Shown here piece by piece: positions 1-6,876 of a stretch of 15,248 nucleotides of DNA (the stretch's first letter is position 1; each line of letters starts with the position of its first letter). The position numbers and the translations under genes are program-made. The notes beneath the pieces are model-generated. The model was given only the letters and a program-made list of their open reading frames with translations, made no database searches and was not told the origin of the DNA. The DNA comes from COE1 sp964445375. GTDB taxonomy: Bacteria > Bacillota > Clostridia > Lachnospirales > Lachnospiraceae. The DNA lies in NCBI GenBank assembly GCA_964445375.1, contig CAYUKO010000094.1, positions 1 to 15,248 of the forward strand, in the 5' to 3' direction.

Positions 1-758
1 GGCATATTGAGTGTTCCTGCATCAGTATGAAGCATCTTGGCGAATATATGGATATTCATTGTGGTGGTGTTGATAATATCTTCCCACATCATACCAATGA
101 GATTGCACAGAGCGAGTCTTATATCGGACATAAGTGGTGTAATTACTGGTTTCATGTACATCACCTGAATGATAAATCAGGCAAGATGAGTAAGTCTAAG
201 GGTGATTTCCTTACGGTTTCACTTCTTGAGCAAAAGGGCTATAATCCATTGGTATACAGATTATTCTGCTTGCAGTCACATTACCGTAAGCCACTCGAAT
301 TCTCTTATGAAGTATTAGATAATATGGTAGCAGCTTATGATAAGCTCGTTAAGAGAATCGGTTCTTTACAGCAGGAAGGCAATGTAGAAGAAGATAAGTT
401 TAAGGAATACAGAGATAAGTTTGAAGCAGCTTTATGTGATGACTTGAATACTTCTATGGCTATTACCGTTTTGTATGATATGTTAAAGGCAGATATGACA
501 GATGCAACAAAGTATGCGCTTGCAAAGAGCTATGATGAAGTTCTGTCCTTAAATCTGACTACAGCACACGCCGAAAAAGAGCAGAATAATGGTGTAGATG
601 CAGAGTTAGAAAGCTATGTCCTTGCTAAAATCGAAGAGAGAAAGGCAGCTAAGAAGGAAAAGGATTTTGCAAAAGCTGACGCAATCAGAAATGAACTTTT
701 AGAAGAAGGCATTGTATTAGAGGATACACGTGAGGGTGTAAAATGGAAGAAAATGTAA
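1..758 (+). CDS. cysS: Cysteinyl-tRNA synthetase, C-terminal part (5' truncated by window edge)
   Basis: Class I aminoacyl-tRNA synthetase that charges tRNA-Cys in the cytoplasm. The reading frame is open from base 3, upstream of the first ATG at 27, so that ATG is internal and the N-terminal half with the HIGH motif lies outside the window. Visible family landmarks are HIECS (Cys codon at 12-14, a zinc ligand), FPHHTNEIAQSE with the His and Glu zinc ligands (from about base 84), and the KMSKS signature (183-197) in the context SGKMSKSKGD. An alpha-helical tRNA-binding region follows, then the typical basic CysRS tail ending GVKWKKM. The last 16 bases overlap mrnC, which points to translational coupling. 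Identity is firm. Only the N-terminus is missing, because of the window edge and not because of a mutation. Confidence 0.96.
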   Translation, partial: HIECSCISMKHLGEYMDIHCGGVDNIFPHHTNEIAQSESYIGHKWCNYWFHVHHLNDKSGKMSKSKGDFLTVSLLEQKGYNPLVYRLFCLQSHYRKPLEFSYEVLDNMVAAYDKLVKRIGSLQQEGNVEEDKFKEYRDKFEAALCDDLNTSMAITVLYDMLKADMTDATKYALAKSYDEVLSLNLTTAHAEKEQNNGVDAELESYVLAKIEERKAAKKEKDFAKADAIRNELLEEGIVLEDTREGVKWKKM

Positions 759-1183
759 GTTTATTAGAGCAAATTCATCAGGCATTTGGAGAATGTGATA
801 TCGATATCAGGACATATTCTCCATTGACCTTTGCTTATATAGGGGATGCCATTTTTGAAATGGTGATCCGAACTTTGATTGTAGAGCGTGGCCAGAGAGC
901 GGCAAATACACTTCATAAGCATACAACGAAGATTGTATGTGCCGGAACACAGGCGTCTATAGTGGAAGCAATCATGGATGATATGACCGAGGAGGAACAG
1001 GATATTTACCGAAGAGGTAAGAATACCAAGCTTCATTCCTCTGCAAAGAATGCATCCTTGTCAGATTACCGTAAGGCGACAGGATTTGAGGCAGTGTGTG
1101 GTTATCTGTACCTGTCAGGGAATACAAAGCGCGTCGTTGAGCTTGTTAAGCTTGGAATAGAGAAGCTTAATATAGAATTATAA
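743..1183 (+). CDS. mrnC: Mini-ribonuclease III
   Basis: Small RNase III-like enzyme of 146 residues without a double-stranded-RNA-binding domain. In Bacillus, Mini-III matures the ends of 23S rRNA by cutting the double-stranded processing stalk. The single RNase III fold is recognisable from SPLTFAYIGDAIFE near residues 26-39 (predicted catalytic Asp35), the KNTKLHSSAKNAS stretch around 94-105, and the C-terminal GFEAVCGYLYL helix with catalytic Glu116. The start at 743 has a GAGGG ribosome binding site at 732-736 with 6-base spacing and overlaps the end of cysS by 16 bases. Length, motifs and position right after cysS all match the Firmicutes gene (formerly yazC), so the call is strong. Confidence 0.95.
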   Translation: MEENVSLLEQIHQAFGECDIDIRTYSPLTFAYIGDAIFEMVIRTLIVERGQRAANTLHKHTTKIVCAGTQASIVEAIMDDMTEEEQDIYRRGKNTKLHSSAKNASLSDYRKATGFEAVCGYLYLSGNTKRVVELVKLGIEKLNIEL

Positions 1184-1193
1184 GAAGGGTAAA

Positions 1194-1205
1194 ATGTTAG
1201 AATGA
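1194..1205 (+). other. Three-codon micro-ORF (MLE) overlapping the rlmB start
   Basis: ATG TTA GAA TGA sits between mrnC and rlmB, and its stop codon overlaps the rlmB ATG in an ATGA arrangement. The GAAGGG at 1184-1189 is better spaced for this ATG (4 bases) than for the rlmB ATG at 1202 (12 bases). Ribosomes could therefore load here and re-initiate at rlmB. This is seen in sequence only. It may be chance. Confidence 0.25.
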
Positions 1206-1939
1206 GATACGAAGAATTTACAATAGAAGGAAGAAATGCAGTAATAGAAGCATTTCGTTCAGGAAAGCCAATTGATAAGATTTTTATTCAGGATGGCGTG
1301 CAGGATGGTCCCGTGCAGACCATAAAGCGTGAAGCAAAGAAGCATAATACGATGGTGAAGTTTGTTACAAAAGAGCGTCTTGACCAGTTAAGTGAGACAG
1401 GAAAGCATCAGGGTGTTATTGCGTACACGGCAGCATATGAATATGCAGAAGTAGAGGATATCTTAGAAGCAGCAAGACAAAAGGGAGAAGCTCCGTTTAT
1501 CTTCCTGCTTGATAATATTGAAGACCCGCATAATCTTGGTGCTATTATTCGAACAGCCAATCTTGCAGGTGCACATGGAGTTATTATTCCGAAGAATCGT
1601 GCAGCTGGATTAACAGCAACCGTTGCAAGAACTTCAGCCGGAGCATTGAATTATACACCGGTTGCGAGGGTGACCAATATGGCAAAGACGATTGAGGACC
1701 TGAAAAAGGAAGGCATGTGGTTTGTTTGTGCAGATATGGGTGGAACAGTTATGTATGACCTTAACCTGACAGGACCTATCGGTCTTGTAATTGGAAATGA
1801 GGGGGAAGGTGTTGGCAGACTGGTTAAGGAAAAATGTGATTTTATCGCTTCCATACCAATGAAAGGCGACATTGATTCCTTGAATGCATCCGTAGCGGCA
1901 GGCGTACTGGCATACGAAATTGTGCGTCAGAGAGGATAG
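1202..1939 (+). CDS. rlmB: 23S rRNA 2'-O-ribose methyltransferase, TrmH/SpoU family (RlmB-like)
   Basis: S-adenosylmethionine-dependent SPOUT methyltransferase of 245 residues, predicted to methylate the 2'-OH of a conserved guanosine (G2251 in E. coli numbering) in the 23S rRNA peptidyl-transferase region. The N-terminal part (about 5-75, with GRNAVIEAF) is the small substrate-binding domain. The trefoil-knot catalytic domain carries motif 1 around 104-119 (DNIEDPHNLGAIIRTA, with Asn111 and Arg117), motif 2 around 195-202 (LVIGNEGEG) and motif 3 around 217-231 (SIPM then DSLNASVA). It follows mrnC by 18 bases and precedes sigH by 34, in the conserved Firmicutes order. Which rRNA base is modified is inferred from the family. 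A related TrmH paralogue acting elsewhere cannot be excluded. Confidence 0.93.
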   Translation: MRYEEFTIEGRNAVIEAFRSGKPIDKIFIQDGVQDGPVQTIKREAKKHNTMVKFVTKERLDQLSETGKHQGVIAYTAAYEYAEVEDILEAARQKGEAPFIFLLDNIEDPHNLGAIIRTANLAGAHGVIIPKNRAAGLTATVARTSAGALNYTPVARVTNMAKTIEDLKKEGMWFVCADMGGTVMYDLNLTGPIGLVIGNEGEGVGRLVKEKCDFIASIPMKGDIDSLNASVAAGVLAYEIVRQRG

Positions 1940-1973
1940 TGTGAAAACGCAAATTCACGATATGTGGGGGTGA

Positions 1974-2597
1974 GTGAAGTTGTACGAAGCATACACAGAC
2001 GAAGAACTGATTGACAGATTGCGGGAAGGTGAGAGCCAGATTACGGATTATATTATGGATAAATATAAGAATCTGGTCAGAAAAAAAGCAAAGTCCATGT
2101 ATATTCTTGGTGCGGATAATGATGATTTGATTCAAGAGGGAATGATTGGACTGTTTAAGGCAATACGCGACTATGATGCAGGAAGAGATGCAAGTTTTTA
2201 TACATTCGCGGATTTATGTGTTTCCAGACAGATGTATACGGCAGTTCAGGCATCCAGAAGAGAAAAGCACGCACCACTGAACTCCTATATTTCCCTCTAT
2301 GCAGATATGACAGAGGGAGAGCATGAGAGTGGAGAAGCGGAGCTGATACAGATATTGGCTTCTCAAACAGAAACCAATCCGGAAGAACTTTTTATTGATA
2401 AGGAAAACGTGGCTGATATGGAAGCCATGATTGACAAGGAATTAAGCAATTTTGAAAAGCAGGTTTTAGATTTGTATCTTACTGGTATGCCCTATTCGCA
2501 GATTGCCAGAGTACTTGGCAGAGACGAAAAATCTACGGATAATGCTTTGCAAAGAATGAAGACAAAACTAAAGCGTGCAGTACACAAAAAGAGTTAG
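1974..2597 (+). CDS. sigH: RNA polymerase sigma-H factor (sporulation/transition-state sigma)
   Basis: Sigma-70-family factor of 207 residues, closely resembling Bacillus Spo0H. Region 2 spans about 8-95 and includes YKNLVRKKAKSMYILGAD, DDLIQEGMIGLFKAIRDYD (core binding) and SFYTFADLCVSRQMYTAVQ (-10 recognition). REKHAPLNSYISL follows. Region 4 (about 152-203) has a helix-turn-helix with YSQIARVLGRDEKSTDNALQRMKTKLK. It acts at entry to stationary phase and sporulation. An in-frame TGA at 1971-1973 forces the start to be GTG 1974 or TTG 1980. The G-rich ribosome binding site (GGGGGTGAG, 1966-1974) is better spaced for TTG 1980. Position after rlmB supports the name, although the intervening rae1/yacP gene of Bacillus is missing. 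Confidence 0.94.
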   Translation: MKLYEAYTDEELIDRLREGESQITDYIMDKYKNLVRKKAKSMYILGADNDDLIQEGMIGLFKAIRDYDAGRDASFYTFADLCVSRQMYTAVQASRREKHAPLNSYISLYADMTEGEHESGEAELIQILASQTETNPEELFIDKENVADMEAMIDKELSNFEKQVLDLYLTGMPYSQIARVLGRDEKSTDNALQRMKTKLKRAVHKKS

Positions 2598-2628
2598 GAT
2601 ATTGTGACACAGAGAGTAGAGGACAAGT

Positions 2629-3945
2629 ATGAAGCGGAAGAAAAAACATACCTTGAAAGGAATGGTTTTACTTGCAGCTCTATTACTTTTGAATGTGCCT
2701 GATTTAAATACAAAAGCAGCAGAGGAAAGCAATAGTGTTGCTGCGTCGGATATGACGGAGGTAACCATTGAGGAAGCGGAGATTACGATACAGCTTCCAA
2801 CGAATTGTTATTTACTGGACCAGACTATCGCGGAGGATGATCCATACCTGCAAAAGGTTGGCGGAGACAGAGAAAAAATTCAGAATTACTACAAAGAAGC
2901 AGGAATTATTCTGAATGCGATTGCACAGGATGACAGCTTTGAAATTGTTGTAACGATGAATGAAAACAACAATATGAGTTATGTGTATAGTATGCAGTCA
3001 CTTACCGAAGAACAGATTCATGAGTTTGCAGATACCATTCAGCAAACATATGCTTCTTATGGGTATTCCGTAGAAGGATATGAACTTTATGAAACGGAGT
3101 ATGCAACATTCGTATTGTTCCGTTTTGGTCAGGTGTATGAAGAACAAAAGGTACAGTGTAGTCAATATTATACAATACGAGACAGCCGAATCTATAATAT
3201 TACGTTAAGAAGCTATACCGGTGAGATTACAACGGAAATGGAAAACATGATTGAGCAGGTTGTGAATAGTGTTTCCTTTTCTGATTTGACAAAAGGGATT
3301 ACCTATGTAAATGAAGAAGATGGAGTAAGCTTTGGACTTGCATATGGTTGGACCAAGGTAGGTCAAAAGCAGGACGATGAGTATGTGCAGGCACAGTATA
3401 CACATTCTGATGAATTAGGTGAGAGTATTCAGTTTTTCTGTATGGATTTGTGGGGAAATATGGACTCATTGCATCAGCTTACCAATACCAGAGAAGAGCT
3501 GACGATGAAAGAAGGAATGACAAATGCAGACAAAAAGAAATATAAGTCGTATGTGTCAGGCTTTTTCGGTGATTATAAGACAACCTATTTTAAGAAGATT
3601 GGGAATATCTGGTATCTGATTAGTGATATACCAATACAGGTTAAGAGTGATCAGATAGAAGATGTATATCTGCAAAAGAGTGCAGTAACCGTACAAAATG
3701 GCATTTTATATGCATTTGAATACGGTTATTATGAAAATGGAAATCTACATGAGGGAGATTTTGAAAATTTATTAAAGAATACTTTATATCAGAATCCGAA
3801 ATTACTTGCAGAGGACGGACAGTATTATGAAAATATAGCGGGCATGCTGTATAAAATGACAGCAGTAGTAGTATTTATTTTGGTTGCCCTTGTATTTGTC
3901 ATATATCTGTATAGGAAAGGGACAGAAGAAAAGAAGCTATCATAG
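2629..3945 (+). CDS. Unrecognised exported protein with C-terminal membrane anchor
   Basis: I do not recognise the family of this 438-residue protein. It starts with a Sec signal peptide (KRKKKH basic head, hydrophobic GMVLLAALLLLNVP, likely cleavage near KAA-EE around residue 32). It ends with one transmembrane helix (about 409-428, VVVFILVALVFVIYLY) and a short basic cytoplasmic tail, so most of the chain should lie outside the membrane. The exported part seems to have two lobes: about 45-225 (ending SVSFSD) and about 228-395 (beginning GITYVNEEDGVSFGLAYGW). Both are rich in Tyr, Glu and alternating beta-type residues. The start is supported by AGAGG at 2618-2622 with 6-base spacing. It lies 31 bases behind sigH, so it is probably the last gene of that operon. 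Function unknown. Confidence 0.85.
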   Translation: MKRKKKHTLKGMVLLAALLLLNVPDLNTKAAEESNSVAASDMTEVTIEEAEITIQLPTNCYLLDQTIAEDDPYLQKVGGDREKIQNYYKEAGIILNAIAQDDSFEIVVTMNENNNMSYVYSMQSLTEEQIHEFADTIQQTYASYGYSVEGYELYETEYATFVLFRFGQVYEEQKVQCSQYYTIRDSRIYNITLRSYTGEITTEMENMIEQVVNSVSFSDLTKGITYVNEEDGVSFGLAYGWTKVGQKQDDEYVQAQYTHSDELGESIQFFCMDLWGNMDSLHQLTNTREELTMKEGMTNADKKKYKSYVSGFFGDYKTTYFKKIGNIWYLISDIPIQVKSDQIEDVYLQKSAVTVQNGILYAFEYGYYENGNLHEGDFENLLKNTLYQNPKLLAEDGQYYENIAGMLYKMTAVVVFILVALVFVIYLYRKGTEEKKLS

Positions 3946-3959
3946 TGGCTTCTTTTTTT
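3931..3959 (+). terminator. Intrinsic terminator of the cysS-to-sigH cluster
   Basis: AAGAAGC (3931-3937) pairs with GCTTCTT (3948-3954) around a 10-base loop, and seven T residues follow (3953-3959). The stop codon of the preceding gene (3943-3945) lies inside the loop, so the coding region runs into the terminator. A nested CTAT/ATAG pairing is also possible. Confidence 0.75.
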
Positions 3960-3998
3960 GTACTTTACCATAAATTAACAGAAAATATTAACAATTGC

Positions 3999-4027
3999 GT
4001 GACAAAACCAGAAAAGTTTGAGATAAT
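3999..4027 (+). promoter_or_regulatory. Sigma-A-type promoter for the glycosyltransferase gene
   Basis: GTGACA (3999-4004) and GATAAT (4022-4027) are separated by 17 bases, and a TG at 4019-4020 gives an extended -10. The expected transcript start near 4034 would leave only about 14 bases before the ATG at 4048, so the AAGGGGG ribosome binding site would lie almost at the 5' end. Two ATTAACA direct repeats (3974-3980 and 3987-3993, 13 bases apart) lie just upstream. Confidence 0.65.
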
Positions 4028-4047
4028 GAATCCAAGGGGGAGAGAGA

Positions 4048-4668
4048 ATGAAAGATGAGGTGCTTGATTTAACGATTGTAGTTCCGGTATATAACCCGGA
4101 TGAGAAATTACAGAAGATGGTAAAAGGTTTTAGAGAACGTGGTTTTCATGATATTATTGTAGTAAATGACGGCAGTGATGAAGAATACATGAAGTTATTT
4201 ACGCAGATTGAAGGAGATTCTACGGTAATACACTGTAGGAAGAACCGGGAAAAAGGAAGAGCGATGAAGATTGCTTTTGCTTTTTGCAAAGAGAACCGCA
4301 AGAAATCACAGGGAGTCATTATTATCGATTCGACTAATCAACATCATCCAGATGATGTATATGCCTGTGGAAAGGCTCTTCTTGAGAACCATGGACATTT
4401 AATTCTTGGATGTAGGAATTTTCATGATGGCAAGATATCATTTAAGACGAAGTTTGGAAATGGCATCATAAAAGGTGTATTTCGTGTGTTCTGTGGTATT
4501 AAGGTGTCGGATACACAGGCTGGATTGCGTGCAATCAGCATGTCATTGCTTCCAAAGATAATGGAGCTAAAAGGAGAACACTACGAGTATGATAAAAATA
4601 TGTTATTAGAGGCAAAACTTTTGGAGCTTCCTATAACAGAAGTGCCAATCAGAACCTTATCCGCATGA
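4048..4668 (+). CDS. Short family-2 glycosyltransferase, possibly degenerate
   Basis: GT2-type (GT-A fold) protein of 206 residues, related to DPM1-like enzymes that move a sugar from a nucleotide donor, often to a polyprenyl phosphate. Matching features are LTIVVPVYNPDEKL (8-21), VVNDGSDEE (38-46), the DTQAGLRAI block (155-163) and HYEYDKNMLLEA (178-189). Two things are odd. The usual DADGQH metal motif reads DSTNQH (94-99), so the second Asp is lost. The chain also stops right after PIRT (200-203), where relatives normally continue with an SHF-type motif and often membrane helices. Translating the two other frames beyond the stop does not recover that tail. The gene has a strong promoter and ribosome binding site, so it is probably expressed, but catalytic activity is doubtful. 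Confidence 0.8.
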   Translation: MKDEVLDLTIVVPVYNPDEKLQKMVKGFRERGFHDIIVVNDGSDEEYMKLFTQIEGDSTVIHCRKNREKGRAMKIAFAFCKENRKKSQGVIIIDSTNQHHPDDVYACGKALLENHGHLILGCRNFHDGKISFKTKFGNGIIKGVFRVFCGIKVSDTQAGLRAISMSLLPKIMELKGEHYEYDKNMLLEAKLLELPITEVPIRTLSA

Positions 4669-4703
4669 TGTATTTGCCATGATAGTTGAGATGGGGAGGG
4701 GAG

Positions 4704-4754
4704 ATGAAAAACAAGTCTTGTAAAGAAACAAGGCTTAGGGTACACTATGGATAG
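4704..4754 (+). CDS. Possible 16-residue leader peptide upstream of recQ
   Basis: An ATG at 4704 follows a very purine-rich ribosome binding site (GGGGAGGGGAG, 4693-4703) and opens a 16-codon frame, MKNKSCKETRLRVHYG, ending in TAG. Nothing in the peptide identifies a function. It could be a leader peptide, a remnant of a lost gene behind the glycosyltransferase, or chance. The strong ribosome binding site is the only support. It also overlaps the candidate recQ promoter, which argues against both being active from the same transcript. Confidence 0.25.
   Translation: MKNKSCKETRLRVHYG
4718..4746 (+). promoter_or_regulatory. Candidate recQ promoter
   Basis: TTGTAA (4718-4723) and TACACT (4741-4746) are spaced by exactly 17 bases. 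The match to sigma-A consensus is moderate. It would give a leader of about 80 bases before recQ that contains the palindrome at 4759-4774 and the hairpin at 4793-4814. Confidence 0.4.
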
Positions 4755-4758
4755 GGAA

Positions 4759-4774
4759 TTTTCATATATGAAAA
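4759..4774. promoter_or_regulatory. Perfect 16-bp palindrome ahead of recQ
   Basis: TTTTCATATATGAAAA is its own reverse complement. It lies just downstream of the candidate recQ promoter, about where transcription would start, a position suited to an operator. It does not resemble the clostridial LexA box (GAAC-N4-GTTC). The regulator, if any, is unknown. Confidence 0.35.
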
Positions 4775-4792
4775 GATGTGAGAAAGGAAAGT

Positions 4793-4814
4793 AAGCAGTC
4801 CCAACGGGCTGCTT
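4793..4814 (+). terminator. Hairpin in the recQ leader (terminator or attenuator-like)
   Basis: AAGCAGTCCC (4793-4802) pairs with GGGCTGCTT (4806-4814) across the loop AAC, with one bulged T. The run that follows is only weakly T-rich (CTTATTAT). It may end transcripts from the glycosyltransferase gene, partially attenuate recQ, or protect the recQ message. It stops 10 bases before the recQ ribosome binding site. Confidence 0.45.
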
Positions 4815-4832
4815 CTTATTATGTAAGGATAA

Positions 4833-6743
4833 ATGTATAAAGAAGAGAAATATAAGGTTTTAAAGAGATACTTTGGATATGACTCGTTTCGTGAGGGACA
4901 GGAGGAGCTGATTGATGCACTGTTGGAGAAACAGGATGTGTTTGGTATTATGCCTACTGGTGCAGGAAAATCCTTGTGTTATCAGGTGCCGGCATTGATG
5001 TTTTCCGGGATTACGCTAGTCATTTCCCCATTAATCAGTCTGATGAAGGATCAGGTTGCAGCATTGAATCAGGCGGGAGTTTATGCCGCATATCTGAATA
5101 GTTCTCTGACACAGGGACAGTATTTTAAGGCGTTAGAATTTGCCAAGACCGGGAAATACAAGATTATCTATGTAGCCCCGGAACGTTTGTTGACGGATTC
5201 CTTTTTGCGCTTTGCCCTACATGCGGACATTTCGTTTATCAGTGTGGATGAGGTACATTGTGTTTCCCAGTGGGGACAGGATTTCAGACCAAGCTATTTA
5301 AAGATTGTAGAGTTTATTCAGAGATTACCCAAACGCCCGGTTGTTGGGGCTTTTACGGCAACCGCAACACAGGCGGTGCGTGAGGATGTTATGCGTATTT
5401 TACAGTTGCATCATCCGAAGGTGGTTACGACAGGCTTTGACAGAAAGAATCTGTCATTTACGGTAAAGACGGCAAAGGATAAAAAGCGGGAGGTACTTTC
5501 TCTTTTGCAGGAATATCAGGGAGAAAGTGGAATCATTTACTGTATTACCAGAAAGCTTGTGGAAGAGGTCTATGAAATGCTTCATGAGCGTGGATTGGCA
5601 GTATCTAAGTACCATGCGGGAATGTCTGATCAGGAGCGAATGGATAATCAGGATGACTTTATCTATGACAGAACGCAGGTTATGGTAGCGACCAATGCCT
5701 TTGGCATGGGAATTGACAAGCCGGATGTCAGATTCGTAATCCATTATAATATGCCAAAGAACATGGAGAGCTATTATCAGGAGGCAGGAAGAGCAGGAAG
5801 AGATGGTGAGAATTCGGATTGCATTCTGTTGTATAGTGCTCAGGATGTACATACGAATCAGTTCTTTATTGATAACAACCGTGAGAATGAAGAATTAAGT
5901 GAGGTAGAGCTGGAAGAAGTAATTGCAAAGGATAGGGAACGTCTTAAGAAAATGACCTATTATTGCTATACCAGTGATTGCCTGAGAGCATACATGCTTC
6001 GCTATTTCGGAGAGCAGGCCGCAGATTATTGCGGCAATTGTAGTAACTGTTTGAAGAATTATGAGGAGGTCGATGTATCGAAGTATGCAAGAATTATCTT
6101 AGGATGTATCGAGGAAAGTAGAGAGCGCTATGGTATGACCGTGATTCTTGATACGCTGCGTGGCAGCAGAAATGAGAAGATGGAGCGTTATCGTATGAAC
6201 GAGAACAGCTATTATGGAACGGTACGTGATGTCAGTCTGGAGCGACTTCGTCAGATTGTCAGATTCATGCTGACCAAAGGATATCTGATGCAGACGGACG
6301 ATGGTTATGCGGTTTTGAAGCTGACAGAAAGCTCATATCATCTTACGGTTAAGGGTGAACAGCTGTTTATGAAACTGCCGAAGGAGAAAATGGCAGTTGT
6401 TCAGGATGGAACCAGACGTAAGCTTGAGAAAGCACAGACGAGCAATACAAGACGAATTATGGCAGATAATCCGGAATTGTATGAAAAACTCCGTGAACTT
6501 CGAAATGAAACGGCAAGGGCAATGCATGTTCCGGCATATGTTGTGTTTACAGACAGAACCTTGTTGGAGATGAGTGGTTATCTTCCGGTTACAAGAGAGG
6601 AAATGCTTGCCATTACGGGAGTTGCCCAGGCAAAGTACGAAAAGTATGGAGAGCAGTTTATGGCAGTGATTCGAGCTTATAGACAAGAGCATGGTGAGGA
6701 AGTACAGGCGCCAAAAGCGAGGGCAAAAATCAGATTTTCATGA
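4833..6743 (+). CDS. recQ: ATP-dependent DNA helicase RecQ
   Basis: 3'-5' DNA helicase of 636 residues for recombination and fork repair. Domains in order: motif 0 (GYDSFREGQEELI, 15-27), Walker A (PTGAGKS, 41-47), motif Ia (ISPLISLMKDQV, 64-75), Walker B (DEVH, 139-142, where DEAH is common), the RecQ aromatic loop (CVSQWGQDFRPSY, 143-155) and motif III (TATAT, 175-179). Motifs V and VI follow (VMVATNAFGMGIDKPDVR and QEAGRAGRDG, 283-325). Next come zinc ligands Cys383, Cys400, Cys403 and Cys406, a winged helix (about 415-515) and a C-terminal HRDC domain (about 547-620). It is complete and intact. The ribosome binding site AAGGA (4825-4829) sits only 3 bases from the ATG, but the N-terminus fits the family and an in-frame TAA lies directly upstream. 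Confidence 0.96.
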   Translation: MYKEEKYKVLKRYFGYDSFREGQEELIDALLEKQDVFGIMPTGAGKSLCYQVPALMFSGITLVISPLISLMKDQVAALNQAGVYAAYLNSSLTQGQYFKALEFAKTGKYKIIYVAPERLLTDSFLRFALHADISFISVDEVHCVSQWGQDFRPSYLKIVEFIQRLPKRPVVGAFTATATQAVREDVMRILQLHHPKVVTTGFDRKNLSFTVKTAKDKKREVLSLLQEYQGESGIIYCITRKLVEEVYEMLHERGLAVSKYHAGMSDQERMDNQDDFIYDRTQVMVATNAFGMGIDKPDVRFVIHYNMPKNMESYYQEAGRAGRDGENSDCILLYSAQDVHTNQFFIDNNRENEELSEVELEEVIAKDRERLKKMTYYCYTSDCLRAYMLRYFGEQAADYCGNCSNCLKNYEEVDVSKYARIILGCIEESRERYGMTVILDTLRGSRNEKMERYRMNENSYYGTVRDVSLERLRQIVRFMLTKGYLMQTDDGYAVLKLTESSYHLTVKGEQLFMKLPKEKMAVVQDGTRRKLEKAQTSNTRRIMADNPELYEKLRELRNETARAMHVPAYVVFTDRTLLEMSGYLPVTREEMLAITGVAQAKYEKYGEQFMAVIRAYRQEHGEEVQAPKARAKIRFS

Positions 6744-6792
6744 TAATATATACTTTTGGCAAAATATGTTAAGAAATGGGATTCTTTTATGA

Positions 6793-6821
6793 TTGACCTA
6801 AGATAGTATGACAGGTAAAAT
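6793..6821 (+). promoter_or_regulatory. Strong sigma-A promoter for the DUF3048 gene
   Basis: TTGACC (6793-6798) and TAAAAT (6816-6821) are 17 bases apart, and each differs from consensus at one position. Transcription would start near 6828, about 50 bases before the ATG at 6877. It makes the DUF3048-esterase pair a unit separate from recQ. Confidence 0.75.
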
Positions 6822-6876
6822 GAAATTGTCTACATAATTGGATAAAATTGTATATTGTGTGAATTGGAGGCAGAAA

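Noticed and set aside
764..1036. Antisense open frames over mrnC, recQ, coaBC, tetR and purL.
   Set aside because: They show no family features, lack good ribosome binding sites and lie opposite clearly recognised genes, so they are chance frames.
4655..4760. Frameshift that would restore the missing tail of the glycosyltransferase.
   Set aside because: The other two + strand frames after PIRT give no SHF-type motif or membrane helix, so a simple one-base error does not rescue the gene.
4793..4802. AAGCAGTCCC in the recQ leader also occurs in the left arm of the palindrome (10863-10872), hinting at a second partial copy of the element.
   Set aside because: The match is only ten bases and the flanks differ, so chance or a common hairpin motif is enough to explain it.
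4971..5260. DEVH in place of DEAH in RecQ taken as a damaged Walker B.
   Set aside because: The acidic pair and the His are kept, and every other helicase motif is intact. Ala to Val at this place is a mild change.
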